Origin: Candidatus Cloacimonadota bacterium
Lineage (GTDB): Bacteria; Cloacimonadota; Cloacimonadia; JGIOTU-2
Direction: 5' to 3'
DNA: 6,989 nucleotides
NCBI GenBank assembly: GCA_021158425.1
Contig: JAGGUR010000046.1
Coordinates: forward strand, 1 to 6,989
Position 1 is the stretch's first letter; the number at the start of each line of letters is the position of its first letter. The notes under the pieces are model-generated. The model was given only the letters and a program-made list of their open reading frames with translations, made no database searches and had not been told where the DNA came from. Position numbers and translations under genes: made by a program. Below are positions 1 through 6,090 of this stretch, one piece after another.

Positions 1-1076
1 AAAACTTCCACTACTCTTAAAGCAGTTTTTCCATCCCAGAATTTTGGAATAGTTCGTTCTTTGTAATACCCGCCTAAGATAGATTCTACAGCTTTTATAA
101 TTTTCTGGGTATCATTTCCAACCAATTGATTTGTTCCTTGCTTGATTGTAATTGGTCTTTCAGTGTTTTCCCGAATAGTAAGGCATGGTACTCCAAAAAC
201 TGTGGTTTCTTCTTGAATTCCACCAGAATCAGTAAGAACAAGTTTTGCATACTTTTCTAACTTAAGAAAATCAAGATAGCCTACTGGGTCTATAAGCTTA
301 AAATTCTTCATATTATCAAATCGTGATTTCAAAGAAAATTGCTTAATCTGTTTACGAGAACGTGGATGTATTGGAAAAATCAAAGAAATCTTCTTTTCAA
401 TCTCTTCAAAAGCAGTGATTATCTTCTCAAAACTTTTTTTATTATCAACATTGCTTGGTCTATGTAAAGTTATTAAACCATAATTATTTGGACTTATATT
501 TAGCCGTTCAAGAATATCTGATGTTTCAGCAAGTTTTTCATATCTTCTTAGAGAATCAATCATTGCATTGCCGACAAAGAAGATTTTCTCATCTGAAACA
601 CCTTCTTTTTTAAGATTCTCATTTGCATCAAGAGAAGGTGTTAACAAAATATCTGAAATAGAATCTGTTAAAACCCGATTGATTTCTTCAGGCATTCGTC
701 TATCATAGGAGCGAAGTCCAGCTTCAAGATGAGCTACAGGAATATGTAATTTTACTGAATCAAGAGCACAGGCAATAGTAGAATTAACATCTCCAGCCAC
801 CATTACTAAATCTGGCTTTTCTTCAAAAAGAACTTTTTCAAATTCAATCATTATGCGAGATGTTTGCTCGCCGTGTGTTCCTGAGCCTACTCCTAAATAG
901 GTATCGGGCTTTGGTAGACCCAATTCTTCAAAAAATATTTCTGAAAGATTATTGTCATAATGTTGTCCTGTATGAACTATAAGTGGATGAAAATTCTGTT
1001 CGGATTTTAACGCAAAATAAACGGGAGCAATTTTCATATAATTTGGTCTTGCCCCTACTACTAAAATTATTTTCAC
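1..1076 (-). CDS. wecB: UDP-N-acetylglucosamine 2-epimerase (non-hydrolysing), 3' end cut by window edge
   Basis: This enzyme interconverts UDP-GlcNAc and UDP-ManNAc in the cytoplasm, supplying ManNAc-type sugars for surface polysaccharide. I translated 358 complete codons from the minus strand without a stop. Visible motifs are GARPNYMKIAPV (residues 8-19), HTGQHYD (35-41), GSGTHGEQT (64-72), AGDVNS (94-99), HLEAGLRS (116-123), MPEEINR (128-134), LHRPSN (204-209), TDSGGIQEE (282-290) and ENTERP (303-308). Asp96, Glu118, Glu131 and His205 match, from memory, the catalytic residues of E. coli WecB (Asp95, Glu117, Glu131, His213). Residues 347-358 (WDGKTALRVVEV) are the usual end of the family, so only a few residues are missing. 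The start is GTG. It is forced, because the only in-frame codons between it and the in-frame TAA that ends pnp are TTC and GCT. The gap to pnp is 6 bases and no strong Shine-Dalgarno is visible, which suggests translational coupling. Confidence 0.95.
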   Translation of the reverse strand, partial: MKIILVVGARPNYMKIAPVYFALKSEQNFHPLIVHTGQHYDNNLSEIFFEELGLPKPDTYLGVGSGTHGEQTSRIMIEFEKVLFEEKPDLVMVAGDVNSTIACALDSVKLHIPVAHLEAGLRSYDRRMPEEINRVLTDSISDILLTPSLDANENLKKEGVSDEKIFFVGNAMIDSLRRYEKLAETSDILERLNISPNNYGLITLHRPSNVDNKKSFEKIITAFEEIEKKISLIFPIHPRSRKQIKQFSLKSRFDNMKNFKLIDPVGYLDFLKLEKYAKLVLTDSGGIQEETTVFGVPCLTIRENTERPITIKQGTNQLVGNDTQKIIKAVESILGGYYKERTIPKFWDGKTALRVVEV

Positions 1077-1082
1077 AGCGAA

Positions 1083-3236
1083 TTAGTATCTTTTAAATCT
1101 ATTATTAAAATCTTTTCTATCTGATTTAGTCCTTTGAGCATCCTTCATACTCAATTGCACCTTGCCATCTCTATCAATTCCAATAATTTTCACCCTAACC
1201 TTATCGCCTACTTTGACAACATCCTCCACATTAATTGTCCGTTTATTTTCCATGTTAGAAATATGCACAAGTCCTTCAGTATGAGGTAAAAATTCAACAA
1301 AAGCCCCGAAATCTCTAATATTTTTTACGGTTCCGAGATATACTTTTCCTACTTCTGGCTCTTCAACAATGCTTAAAATTTTCTTCTTTGCCTTTTCAAT
1401 AGAAGATTTATCAGATGACGCAATCTGAACCAAGCCATCATCTTCAATATCAATAGTCACACCAGTTTCTTCAATTATTTTTCTGATAACTTTTCCCTGT
1501 GGACCTATAATGTCGCCGATTTTCTCCTTCTTTACTTTAATAATCTCAATCTTAGGCGCTATTTTGGAAACTTCGGTTCTTGGTTTATCTATTGTCTGTT
1601 TCATTTTATCTAAGATGAAGAGACGCGCATTTTTAGCTTTTTCCAAAGCTTCAGCCATAATTCCTCTTGTGATTCCTTCCACTTTTATATCCATTTGAAA
1701 AGCTGTAATTCCTTTTTCTGTACCAGTAACCTTAAAATCCATATCTCCATAATGGTCTTCGGTTCCAATAATATCTGTAAGGATAATATGTTCATTATTT
1801 TCAAGAATCAATCCATTTGCAACACCAGCCACAGCTCTGGAAATTGGCACGCCTGCAGCCATCAAGGCTAAAGTCCCACTGCACACAGTTGCCATTGAAG
1901 AAGAGCCATTAGACTCTAAGATATCAGATACTATTCTGATAGTATAAGGAAATTTTTGCTCATTTTCAGGAATTACTGGGGATAGAGCTCTTTCAGCAAG
2001 ATTGCCATGTCCCAGTTCTCTTCTTCCTGGACCGCGTAAATACTTTACTTCACCAACGCTATAAGGTGGAAAGTTATAATGCAAAAAGAAACGTTTTTTA
2101 TACTCCTCATCCAATTCATCAATAACTTTCTCATCCGAACTTGTACCAAGTGTTACCACGCCCAAAGATTGTGTTTCCCCACGAGTGAAAAGTGCAGAAC
2201 CATGTGCATAAGGCAAAACATCAATTTCGCAAGTAATTGGTCTAATTTCATCAAACCCACGACCATCAACTCTTCGGTGTTCTTTAATAATTTGCGAACG
2301 AACCAATCGTTTAAGAAGGTTATCAAAAGCAGTTTTAATCATCATCTGTTTCTTCTCAAAATCATCTGGAGAAAGTTTCTCTGCGTATTGATTTACTATA
2401 TCATCCAATAAGTCATCCACGGCTTTCTGCCTATCTTGTTTTGATGACAAGTTCATTGCATCTTTTAATTTGTCAGTTGCGAGTCCAGAAATCTCATTTG
2501 CTATATCTTCATCTACTACATCACATTCAAAGTCTTTCTTTTCTTTGCTTGCTTTTGCAATAAACTCTTTTTCAAATTTAACAATTTTCTGAATTTCATT
2601 ATTAGCAATCTCTAAAGCCTGAAGCATCTTCTTCTCAGAAATTTCTTTAGCATCTCCCTCAACCATCATAATTGCATTCTCTTTTCCGGCAACAGCTAAT
2701 TCAAGTTCTGAATTTTCTAATTGCTCAGTAGTAGGATTAACAACAAATTCATCATTAACTAATCCGATATTAACTCCAGCAATTGGTCCGTGAAATGGAA
2801 TTTCAGATATAGATAATGCAACAGAAGCTCCAATCATTCCCAGAATATCCGGAGAATTGGCTTTATCGTAAGAAAGAACTGTTGCAATTACTTGCACTTC
2901 ATTGCGAAAGCCTTCGGGGAAAAGTGGTCTAATCGGCCTATCAATAAGTCTAGCAGAAAGTGTAGCAGTTGTTGATGGTCTCGCTTCTCTTTTAAAGAAT
3001 CCTCCTGGAATCTTTCCTGCTGCATACATCTTCTCAACAAAATCAACAGTTAAAGGGAAGAAATCTATACCCTCTTTTCTTTCCTTTGAAACTGCTGCGG
3101 TCACTAAAACTACCGTACCTCCATACTGAACCAATACTGAACCACTTGCTTGTTTAGCCATTCTCCCTGTTTCCAGAATCAGACTTCTTCCAGCAAAATC
3201 AGCTTCCATACGAATTATCTTTTTGTTATTATACAT
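1083..3236 (-). CDS. pnp: Polynucleotide phosphorylase (PNPase)
   Basis: PNPase is a phosphate-dependent 3'-5' exoribonuclease that acts in RNA decay, alone or in the degradosome. The 717-residue length and full domain order are typical: RNase PH domain 1 (about 10-150, with GGFFKREARPS at 78-88 and RPIRPLFPEGF at 100-110), an alpha-helical linker (about 155-325), RNase PH domain 2 (about 328-550), KH (about 560-620, GxxG loop IGPQGK at 577-582) and S1 (about 629-698, GTVKNIRDFGAFVEF). HGSALFTRGETQ (345-356), ESNGSSSMA (441-449) and EDHYGDMDFKV (493-503) form the active site. Asp494 and Asp500 correspond to catalytic Asp486 and Asp492 of the E. coli enzyme. The ATG is preceded by AAAGG five bases upstream, supporting this start over the internal Met10. 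In most bacteria pnp directly follows rpsO; here a GxxExxY unit and a repeat (3262-3783) lie between them. Confidence 0.98.
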   Translation of the reverse strand: MYNNKKIIRMEADFAGRSLILETGRMAKQASGSVLVQYGGTVVLVTAAVSKERKEGIDFFPLTVDFVEKMYAAGKIPGGFFKREARPSTTATLSARLIDRPIRPLFPEGFRNEVQVIATVLSYDKANSPDILGMIGASVALSISEIPFHGPIAGVNIGLVNDEFVVNPTTEQLENSELELAVAGKENAIMMVEGDAKEISEKKMLQALEIANNEIQKIVKFEKEFIAKASKEKKDFECDVVDEDIANEISGLATDKLKDAMNLSSKQDRQKAVDDLLDDIVNQYAEKLSPDDFEKKQMMIKTAFDNLLKRLVRSQIIKEHRRVDGRGFDEIRPITCEIDVLPYAHGSALFTRGETQSLGVVTLGTSSDEKVIDELDEEYKKRFFLHYNFPPYSVGEVKYLRGPGRRELGHGNLAERALSPVIPENEQKFPYTIRIVSDILESNGSSSMATVCSGTLALMAAGVPISRAVAGVANGLILENNEHIILTDIIGTEDHYGDMDFKVTGTEKGITAFQMDIKVEGITRGIMAEALEKAKNARLFILDKMKQTIDKPRTEVSKIAPKIEIIKVKKEKIGDIIGPQGKVIRKIIEETGVTIDIEDDGLVQIASSDKSSIEKAKKKILSIVEEPEVGKVYLGTVKNIRDFGAFVEFLPHTEGLVHISNMENKRTINVEDVVKVGDKVRVKIIGIDRDGKVQLSMKDAQRTKSDRKDFNNRFKRY

Positions 3237-3261
3237 TTTTTCCTTTCTTAATATTTAGCCA

Positions 3262-3332
3262 CCTGCCTTTTCACCCTTCGTCCCGATTTATCGGGACTGC
3301 GGAGAACGGGCGTCAAACTACGGCAAGGCAGG
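3262..3332. repeat. REP-like nested palindrome between pnp and the GxxExxY unit
   Basis: An outer inverted repeat, CCTGCCTT at 3262-3269 and AAGGCAGG at 3325-3332, encloses a second hairpin (TCCCGAT-TT-ATCGGGA, 3281-3296). The stretch is much more GC-rich than the flanking DNA and has no open reading frame. Its right arm ends exactly where the 26-bp inverted repeat of the GxxExxY unit begins (3333). In the transcript it would fold just upstream of the pnp ribosome binding site, so it could affect pnp mRNA processing or termination. That role is inference. No U-tract follows, so I do not call it a terminator. Confidence 0.6.
3281..3296. repeat. Short palindrome, TCCCGAT/ATCGGGA type
   Basis: TCCCGATTTATCGGGA has 7-bp perfect arms and a 2-base centre. 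It is one of at least five short palindromes of related form in this window (others at 3448-3465, 3687-3710, 5584-5600 and 6594-6610). Confidence 0.7.
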
Positions 3333-3358
3333 CAAAATCACACAAAAAAACACAAAAA
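3333..3358. repeat. Left copy of 26-bp perfect inverted repeat bounding the GxxExxY unit
   Basis: The A/C-rich sequence begins CAAAATCACAC, continues with seven A, CAC and five A. It is the exact reverse complement of 3758-3783. It starts directly after the REP-like repeat and lies 15 bases beyond the reconstructed stop codon of the GxxExxY reading frame (3374-3376). Low complexity weakens the match, but 26 identical bases at the two edges of one gene is unlikely to be chance. Confidence 0.7.
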
Positions 3359-3373
3359 GTAATATATTTATTT

Positions 3374-3447
3374 TCAAAATATGAATCTTTTAAACTCACA
3401 TTTCTTTTTGCCAAAATTTATTAATAATCCGACTTTTATATTAGAAG
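3374..3447 (-). pseudogene. Detached C-terminal end of the GxxExxY gene, in another frame
   Basis: On the minus strand after the palindrome at 3448-3465, a different frame reads SNIKVGLLINFGKKK followed by a short CEFKRFIF-type end and TGA at 3374-3376. This is the usual GxxExxY-family C-terminus (a NYLK..x..GLLINFG stretch followed by a basic end). In the main frame the protein instead runs from HQAQIIN into PDISRDF and stops. About 19 bases replace what should be about 12 (roughly four residues), a +1 shift that accounts for the break. The rejoined protein would be about 135 residues, normal for the family as I recall it. Confidence 0.7.
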
Positions 3448-3791
3448 TCCCGACTAATGTCGGGATTAATAATTTGAGCCTGGTGAATTAGATTTAATTG
3501 TTCTTCTGCTTTTAATTCAATAATAATTTTCTTATTAACAACAATATCAGCAAAGTAATTACCAATCTTTTTATTTTTATAAAAAACTTCTATTGGATAT
3601 TCCTTTTCAGCTTCAAAACCCTTATTAATCAACTCAATAATTAAAGCATTCCTGTAAACTTTTTCTAAAAAACCATATCCTAATTCTTTATCCCGATATA
3701 TCGGGATAAAAGCACATTCAATTATTTTATAACATTCATCACCAAAAAGGATATCTTTTTTTGTGTTTTTTTGTGTGATTTTGTGGCTCAT
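3441..3791 (-). CDS. GxxExxY-family protein (PD-(D/E)XK nuclease-like fold), C-terminally truncated
   Basis: The 116-residue protein carries the signature GFLEKVY (40-46). It also has a PD-(D/E)XK-like arrangement: Asp82 in YFADIVV, then Glu92 and Lys94 in IIIELKAEEQL. Family function is not established; the fold suggests nucleic acid cleavage or binding. Residues 3-12 (HKITQKNTKK) are encoded by the cassette's terminal inverted repeat. Residues 28-35 (FIPIYRDK) are encoded exactly by a perfect 24-bp palindrome (3687-3710); related proteins, as I recall them, have a shorter stretch here (CA-x-x-V-H/Y-K-x-LG). After residue 109 a second palindrome shifts the frame, and the last seven residues (PDISRDF) are not family-like. 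The ATG is 15 bases after the rpsO stop and no Shine-Dalgarno is visible, so expression may be weak. The truncated product may not be functional, although the proposed catalytic residues are retained. Confidence 0.8.
   Translation of the reverse strand: MSHKITQKNTKKDILFGDECYKIIECAFIPIYRDKELGYGFLEKVYRNALIIELINKGFEAEKEYPIEVFYKNKKIGNYFADIVVNKKIIIELKAEEQLNLIHQAQIINPDISRDF
3448..3465. repeat. Short palindrome at the frameshift point of the GxxExxY gene
   Basis: TCCCGAC-TAAT-GTCGGGA has 7-bp perfect arms. On the coding strand it sits where the expected NYLKA codons should be, so the palindrome itself, or the event that made it, broke the frame. Confidence 0.7.
3687..3710. repeat. Perfect 24-bp palindrome inside the GxxExxY gene, in frame
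   Basis: Each half is TTTATCCCGATA or its reverse complement, with no loop. It contains the core TCCCGATATATCGGGA (3691-3706). It encodes FIPIYRDK and keeps the reading frame, apparently adding about three residues compared with the family pattern. Confidence 0.75.
3758..3783. repeat. Right copy of 26-bp perfect inverted repeat bounding the GxxExxY unit
   Basis: Exact reverse complement of 3333-3358. On the minus strand it overlaps codons 3-12 of the GxxExxY gene and is 23 bases from the rpsO stop codon. Confidence 0.7.
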
Positions 3792-3806
3792 TTAATTTAT
3801 TAAAAG

Positions 3807-4076
3807 CTATTTCCTTAAATTCAATGCTTTAATCAATTTTCTATAACGATTCATATCCTTTTTTTTGATATAATCTAAAAGTCTTCTTCTTCTCCCAACC
3901 AATTGCAGAAGTCCTCTTCTGGAGTGATGATCCTTTTTATGAACTTTTAAATGCTCTGTAATATTAAAAATCCTTTGCGTGAGAAGGGCTATCTGTACTG
4001 CGGCAGAGCCTGTATCCGTTTCATGTATTCTAAACTCTTGCAAAATGGCATTCTTAGTTTCCTTATCCAATGGCAC
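3807..4076 (-). CDS. rpsO: 30S ribosomal protein S15
   Basis: S15 is a primary 16S rRNA-binding protein of the small-subunit platform and forms a bridge to the large subunit. The 89 residues are full family length. The signature is clear: [22 protein letters not shown] (about 15-36), then [20 protein letters not shown] (about 42-61), [12 protein letters not shown], and [13 protein letters not shown] at the end. The start is GTG, not ATG. It is preceded by a perfect AGGAGG (4086 down to 4081) with a four-base spacer, which fixes the start. The stop is TAG. The gene lies 14 bases after the cPGS-like gene and so probably shares its transcript. S15 often represses its own translation by binding its leader; no such structure could be identified in the short gap here. 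Confidence 0.98.
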   Translation of the reverse strand: MPLDKETKNAILQEFRIHETDTGSAAVQIALLTQRIFNITEHLKVHKKDHHSRRGLLQLVGRRRRLLDYIKKKDMNRYRKLIKALNLRK

Positions 4077-4080
4077 TTTT

Positions 4081-4086
4081 CCTCCT
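4081..4086 (-). promoter_or_regulatory. Shine-Dalgarno of rpsO (AGGAGG)
   Basis: AGGAGG lies four bases upstream of the GTG at 4076 and decides that start. Confidence 0.85.
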
Positions 4087-4090
4087 AAAT

Positions 4091-5446
4091 TTATTTTAAG
4101 GATTCAATGAAATTCTTTAAGACATCCTGTAAATTGGGATATCCTATTTCTTGTAAATAATATCTAACTCGGGCTGTAGGCTTGTCAATATTAATAATTC
4201 TATTCAAATCAATTGGAGTAGCAATAATTACTGAATCACAATCAGTATTATTAATAGTTACTTCTAAATCCTTTATCTGTTTGGCAGAATATCCCATAGC
4301 AGGCAGTAATAAACCTATTTCAGGATATTTCTCAAAAGTTTCAGTAATAGTTCCAACCGTAAATGGTCTGGGGTCAACTAATTCTTTACACCTGAACTTT
4401 TGGGCAGCCACAACACCAGCTCCATATTTCATCTCACCATGTGTCAAGGTTGGTCCATCTTCAATAACTAATACTCTCTTCCCTCTGATAATTTCTGGTT
4501 TATCTACAGAAATTGGTGAAGCAGCATCAATAACCACTGCTTTCGGATTTAACTTCTGTATATTTTCTCTTACTGTAAGAATATCATTGTTATTAGCTGA
4601 ATCTATTTTGTTGATTACAACCACATCTGCTATACGGAGATTTGTCTCGCCTGGATAATATTTTAATTCATGTCCAGCACGATGTGGGTCAACAACTGTT
4701 ATTTGTAAATCAGTTTTATAAAAAGATATATCATTATTCCCACCATCCCAAATAATAATATCACTTTCTTTTTCCGCTTCACGCAAAATTGCTTCATAGT
4801 CAACTCCTGCATAAACTACATTATTATTATTAATGTGTGGTTCATATTCTTCTCTTTCTTCTATGGTACAATTATATTTATCTAAATCTTCATAAGTCTC
4901 AAATCTTTGCAATTTCTGCTTTACCAGATTTCCATAAGGCATAGGATGTCTAATAACAACTATCTTCTTTCCCATTGCTTTCAAAACATCAATAACTCGG
5001 CGTGTTGTCTGGCTTTTTCCACAACCAGTTCTTATTGCACATATTGATATTACAGGTTTGATAGACTTAATTTGAGCGTTTTTAGCTCCCATTAGCATAA
5101 AGTCAGCACCACAAGCATTAACAAATGATGCTTTATGCATAACATATTCATGTCGTACATCACTATAAGCAAAGACCACTAAATCCACATCTTTTGCCTT
5201 TATTAAATCTCCTAATTCCGACTCAGAATAAATTGGAATGCCTCTGGGATAAAGACTTCCTGCTAATTCGGCAGGATATTTTCTATCCTCAATATCTGGA
5301 ATCTGAGTAGCGGTAAAAGCTACAACTTCATATTTTTCGTTATCACGAAAGTAGATATTGAAATTATGAAAATCTCTTCCAGCAGCACCCATAATGATAA
5401 CTCGACGTTTTTCCGATTGATTGGAATTTATAGCTCGTTTCAACAT
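4091..5446 (-). CDS. Cyclic 2,3-diphosphoglycerate synthetase-like P-loop protein
   Basis: The 451-residue protein resembles the cyclic 2,3-diphosphoglycerate synthetase family, known from methanogens, where the enzyme makes the intramolecular phosphoanhydride at the cost of ATP. Bacterial relatives are common and their role is unsettled. From the chosen Met: an N-terminal Rossmann-like region ([17 protein letters not shown], about 14-30), a P-loop [11 protein letters not shown] (137-147), DGGNND (234-239), the [14 protein letters not shown] stretch (254-267), an NKID motif (279-282), and [16 protein letters not shown] (329-344). The open frame extends 21 codons further to a TTG at 5509, but that TTG is the -35 box TTGACA of the promoter. 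The ATG at 5446 has GAAAGGA eight bases upstream, so it is preferred. This is the first gene of the rpsO-pnp operon, an unusual partner for it. Confidence is high for the family and low for the substrate. Confidence 0.88.
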   Translation of the reverse strand: MLKRAINSNQSEKRRVIIMGAAGRDFHNFNIYFRDNEKYEVVAFTATQIPDIEDRKYPAELAGSLYPRGIPIYSESELGDLIKAKDVDLVVFAYSDVRHEYVMHKASFVNACGADFMLMGAKNAQIKSIKPVISICAIRTGCGKSQTTRRVIDVLKAMGKKIVVIRHPMPYGNLVKQKLQRFETYEDLDKYNCTIEEREEYEPHINNNNVVYAGVDYEAILREAEKESDIIIWDGGNNDISFYKTDLQITVVDPHRAGHELKYYPGETNLRIADVVVINKIDSANNNDILTVRENIQKLNPKAVVIDAASPISVDKPEIIRGKRVLVIEDGPTLTHGEMKYGAGVVAAQKFRCKELVDPRPFTVGTITETFEKYPEIGLLLPAMGYSAKQIKDLEVTINNTDCDSVIIATPIDLNRIINIDKPTARVRYYLQEIGYPNLQDVLKNFIESLK

Positions 5447-5480
5447 TTTTATTTTCCTTTCTAATCTCAATTTTGAGTCT

Positions 5481-5509
5481 TTAACAAAAGTATAGATTGT
5501 TTGTGTCAA
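5481..5509 (-). promoter_or_regulatory. Sigma70-like promoter of the cPGS-like/rpsO/pnp/wecB operon
   Basis: A perfect -35 TTGACA (5509 down to 5504) is followed by a 17-base spacer and TGTTAA (5486 down to 5481) as a weak -10. Transcription would begin near 5474, giving a leader of about 28 bases before the ATG at 5446. It is the only clear promoter seen upstream of the minus-strand genes. Confidence 0.6.
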
Positions 5510-5527
5510 GTAAAATTATTTAAATTA

Positions 5528-5612
5528 ACCACCGAAGTCACCGAAACACACCGAATAAAAAATCAATGAATAATTTTCGGTGTCCCCAATTGAATTGGGG
5601 GTTGGTGTTCTC
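5528..5612. repeat. CACCGAA-rich inverted repeat, gene-less, interrupted by a palindrome
   Basis: The left side is three CACCGAA-like units, CCACCGAAGTCACCGAAACA then CACCGAA. The right side, read on the minus strand, is GAGAACACCAA, then a CCCCAATT palindrome, then ACACCGAAAA. The inner arms ACACCGAA (5548-5555) and TTCGGTGT (5576-5583) are perfect with a 20-base loop. Removing the palindrome at 5584-5601 extends the two-sided similarity, with a few gaps. The style (A/C-rich, CAC-periodic, inverted) recalls the ends of the GxxExxY cassette, so it may be an emptied or miniature relative. That link is inference. Confidence 0.45.
5584..5600. repeat. Short palindrome, CCCCAATT/AATTGGGG
   Basis: Perfect 8-bp arms around a single G at 5592. 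It interrupts the right side of the CACCGAA-rich inverted repeat. Confidence 0.65.
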
Positions 5613-5759
5613 AGCTTGCCCCGTAAGAAAGAATGACTGTATCGGGGTGGGGAAAAAGGAACAATGTTATATTATTAAGATCTGTAAATTTATGTATCAA
5701 CAAAAAGGAAATTACTATGCAATCAAATTAAACTTATAGTATATAACTAATCAAAGAAT

Positions 5760-5789
5760 TTGACAACAAAAATTTCAAACTTATATTAT
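5760..5789 (+). promoter_or_regulatory. Sigma70-like promoter of the DUF134/zinc-ribbon genes
   Basis: TTGACA at 5760-5765 is followed after 18 bases by TATTAT at 5784-5789 (TATATT at 5782-5787, spacing 16, is an alternative). Transcription would start near 5796, leaving a leader of about 20 bases. The following palindrome overlaps the -10 box and start point. Confidence 0.65.
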
Positions 5790-5805
5790 GAACATAAGTT
5801 CATAA
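5786..5805. promoter_or_regulatory. Palindromic operator overlapping -10 and transcription start
   Basis: TTATGAAC (5786-5793) and GTTCATAA (5798-5805) are perfect 8-bp arms around ATAA. The position, overlapping the -10 box and ending about ten bases before the start codon, is what a dimeric repressor site would show. The adjacent gene encodes a helix-turn-helix family (DUF134), so autoregulation is a natural guess. The binding protein is not known from the sequence. Confidence 0.55.
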
Positions 5806-5814
5806 AGGAAAATT

Positions 5815-6066
5815 ATGCCAAGACCAAGAATAGAGCGAAGAGTAAAAGAACCCCCAAGATTCCAACGGTTTAAACCTGTTGGGATTCCTGCGAGATTATT
5901 AGAGCAGATTCCGTTAACTTTAGATGAATTTGAAGCGTTAAGATTGGCAGATTATAATGATTTGGAACATGAAGCAGCTGCGAATCAAATGGAAATCTCC
6001 TGACCAACCTTCACTCGCTTAATTGATAGTGCAAGAAAAAGAGAAAGATTAGAGATAAAAGATTAA
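5815..6066 (+). pseudogene. DUF134 family protein (predicted HTH DNA-binding), interrupted by in-frame TGA
   Basis: The frame begins MPRPRIERRV, followed by FKPVGIP (residues 20-26) and LTLDEFEALRLADYNDLE (34-51), the diagnostic core of DUF134, a small predicted DNA-binding family. The ATG has AAAGGA seven bases upstream. After residue 62 (MEIS) comes TGA at 6001-6003. The same frame then continues PTFTRLIDSARKRERLEIKD to TAA at 6066. Family members usually read S-R/Q-PTF-x-R-I at this point, so TGA replaces an Arg or Gln, most simply by CGA or AGA to TGA. The stop is followed by C, a context known to favour readthrough. The C-terminal tail is also shorter than usual and ends in A-rich near-repeats (AGATTA units). 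Either a nonsense allele, a readthrough product or a sequencing error. Without readthrough the product is 62 residues (5815-6003) and ends inside the predicted HTH region. Confidence 0.8.
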
Positions 6067-6090
6067 AGATTAAAAAGGAAGGAGGCTAAA

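Larger units (their letters stand above)
3333..3783. mobile_element. Putative inverted-repeat-bounded GxxExxY cassette (about 450 bp)
   Basis: Perfect 26-bp inverted repeats at both ends enclose one small gene of the GxxExxY family. The unit sits between rpsO and pnp, which are normally adjacent, so it looks inserted. The right repeat forms codons 3-12 of the gene, which would give the protein its odd low-complexity N-terminus (HKITQKNTKK). No transposase is encoded and I see no clear target-site duplication, so the means of movement is unknown. Calling it mobile is inference from structure and position. An alternative is that the repeats arose locally by inverted duplication. Confidence 0.45.
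5510..5814. other. Divergent intergenic region, repeat-rich, no gene
   Basis: About 300 bases between the two divergent gene blocks. It holds a CACCGAA-rich inverted repeat (about 5528-5612) split by a palindrome, a second imperfect GC-rich hairpin (CCCCG at 5619-5623 with CGGGG at 5643-5647), and an AT-rich stretch ending in the plus-strand promoter and operator. I see no tRNA, no riboswitch-like fold and no convincing open reading frame. Confidence 0.6.

Noticed and set aside
3333..3783. Classical IS element or CRISPR-associated unit
   Set aside because: No transposase, no spacer-repeat periodicity and no clear target-site duplication; only the inverted repeats and one small gene are seen.
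5447..5509. N-terminal extension of the cPGS-like protein to the TTG at 5509
   Set aside because: That TTG is part of a TTGACA -35 box with a 17-base spacer, has no Shine-Dalgarno, and the encoded 21 residues are not family-like; the ATG at 5446 has a good ribosome binding site.
5716..5730. Tetrapeptide leader ORF (MQSN) with an AAGGA-like site in the divergent intergenic region
   Set aside because: It is too short to distinguish from chance and no attenuator hairpin follows it.
6001..6040. Selenocysteine insertion at the TGA in the DUF134 gene
   Set aside because: No Cys or Sec is expected at this position in the family, and only a 4-bp CACT/AGTG pairing follows, too weak for a bacterial SECIS element.
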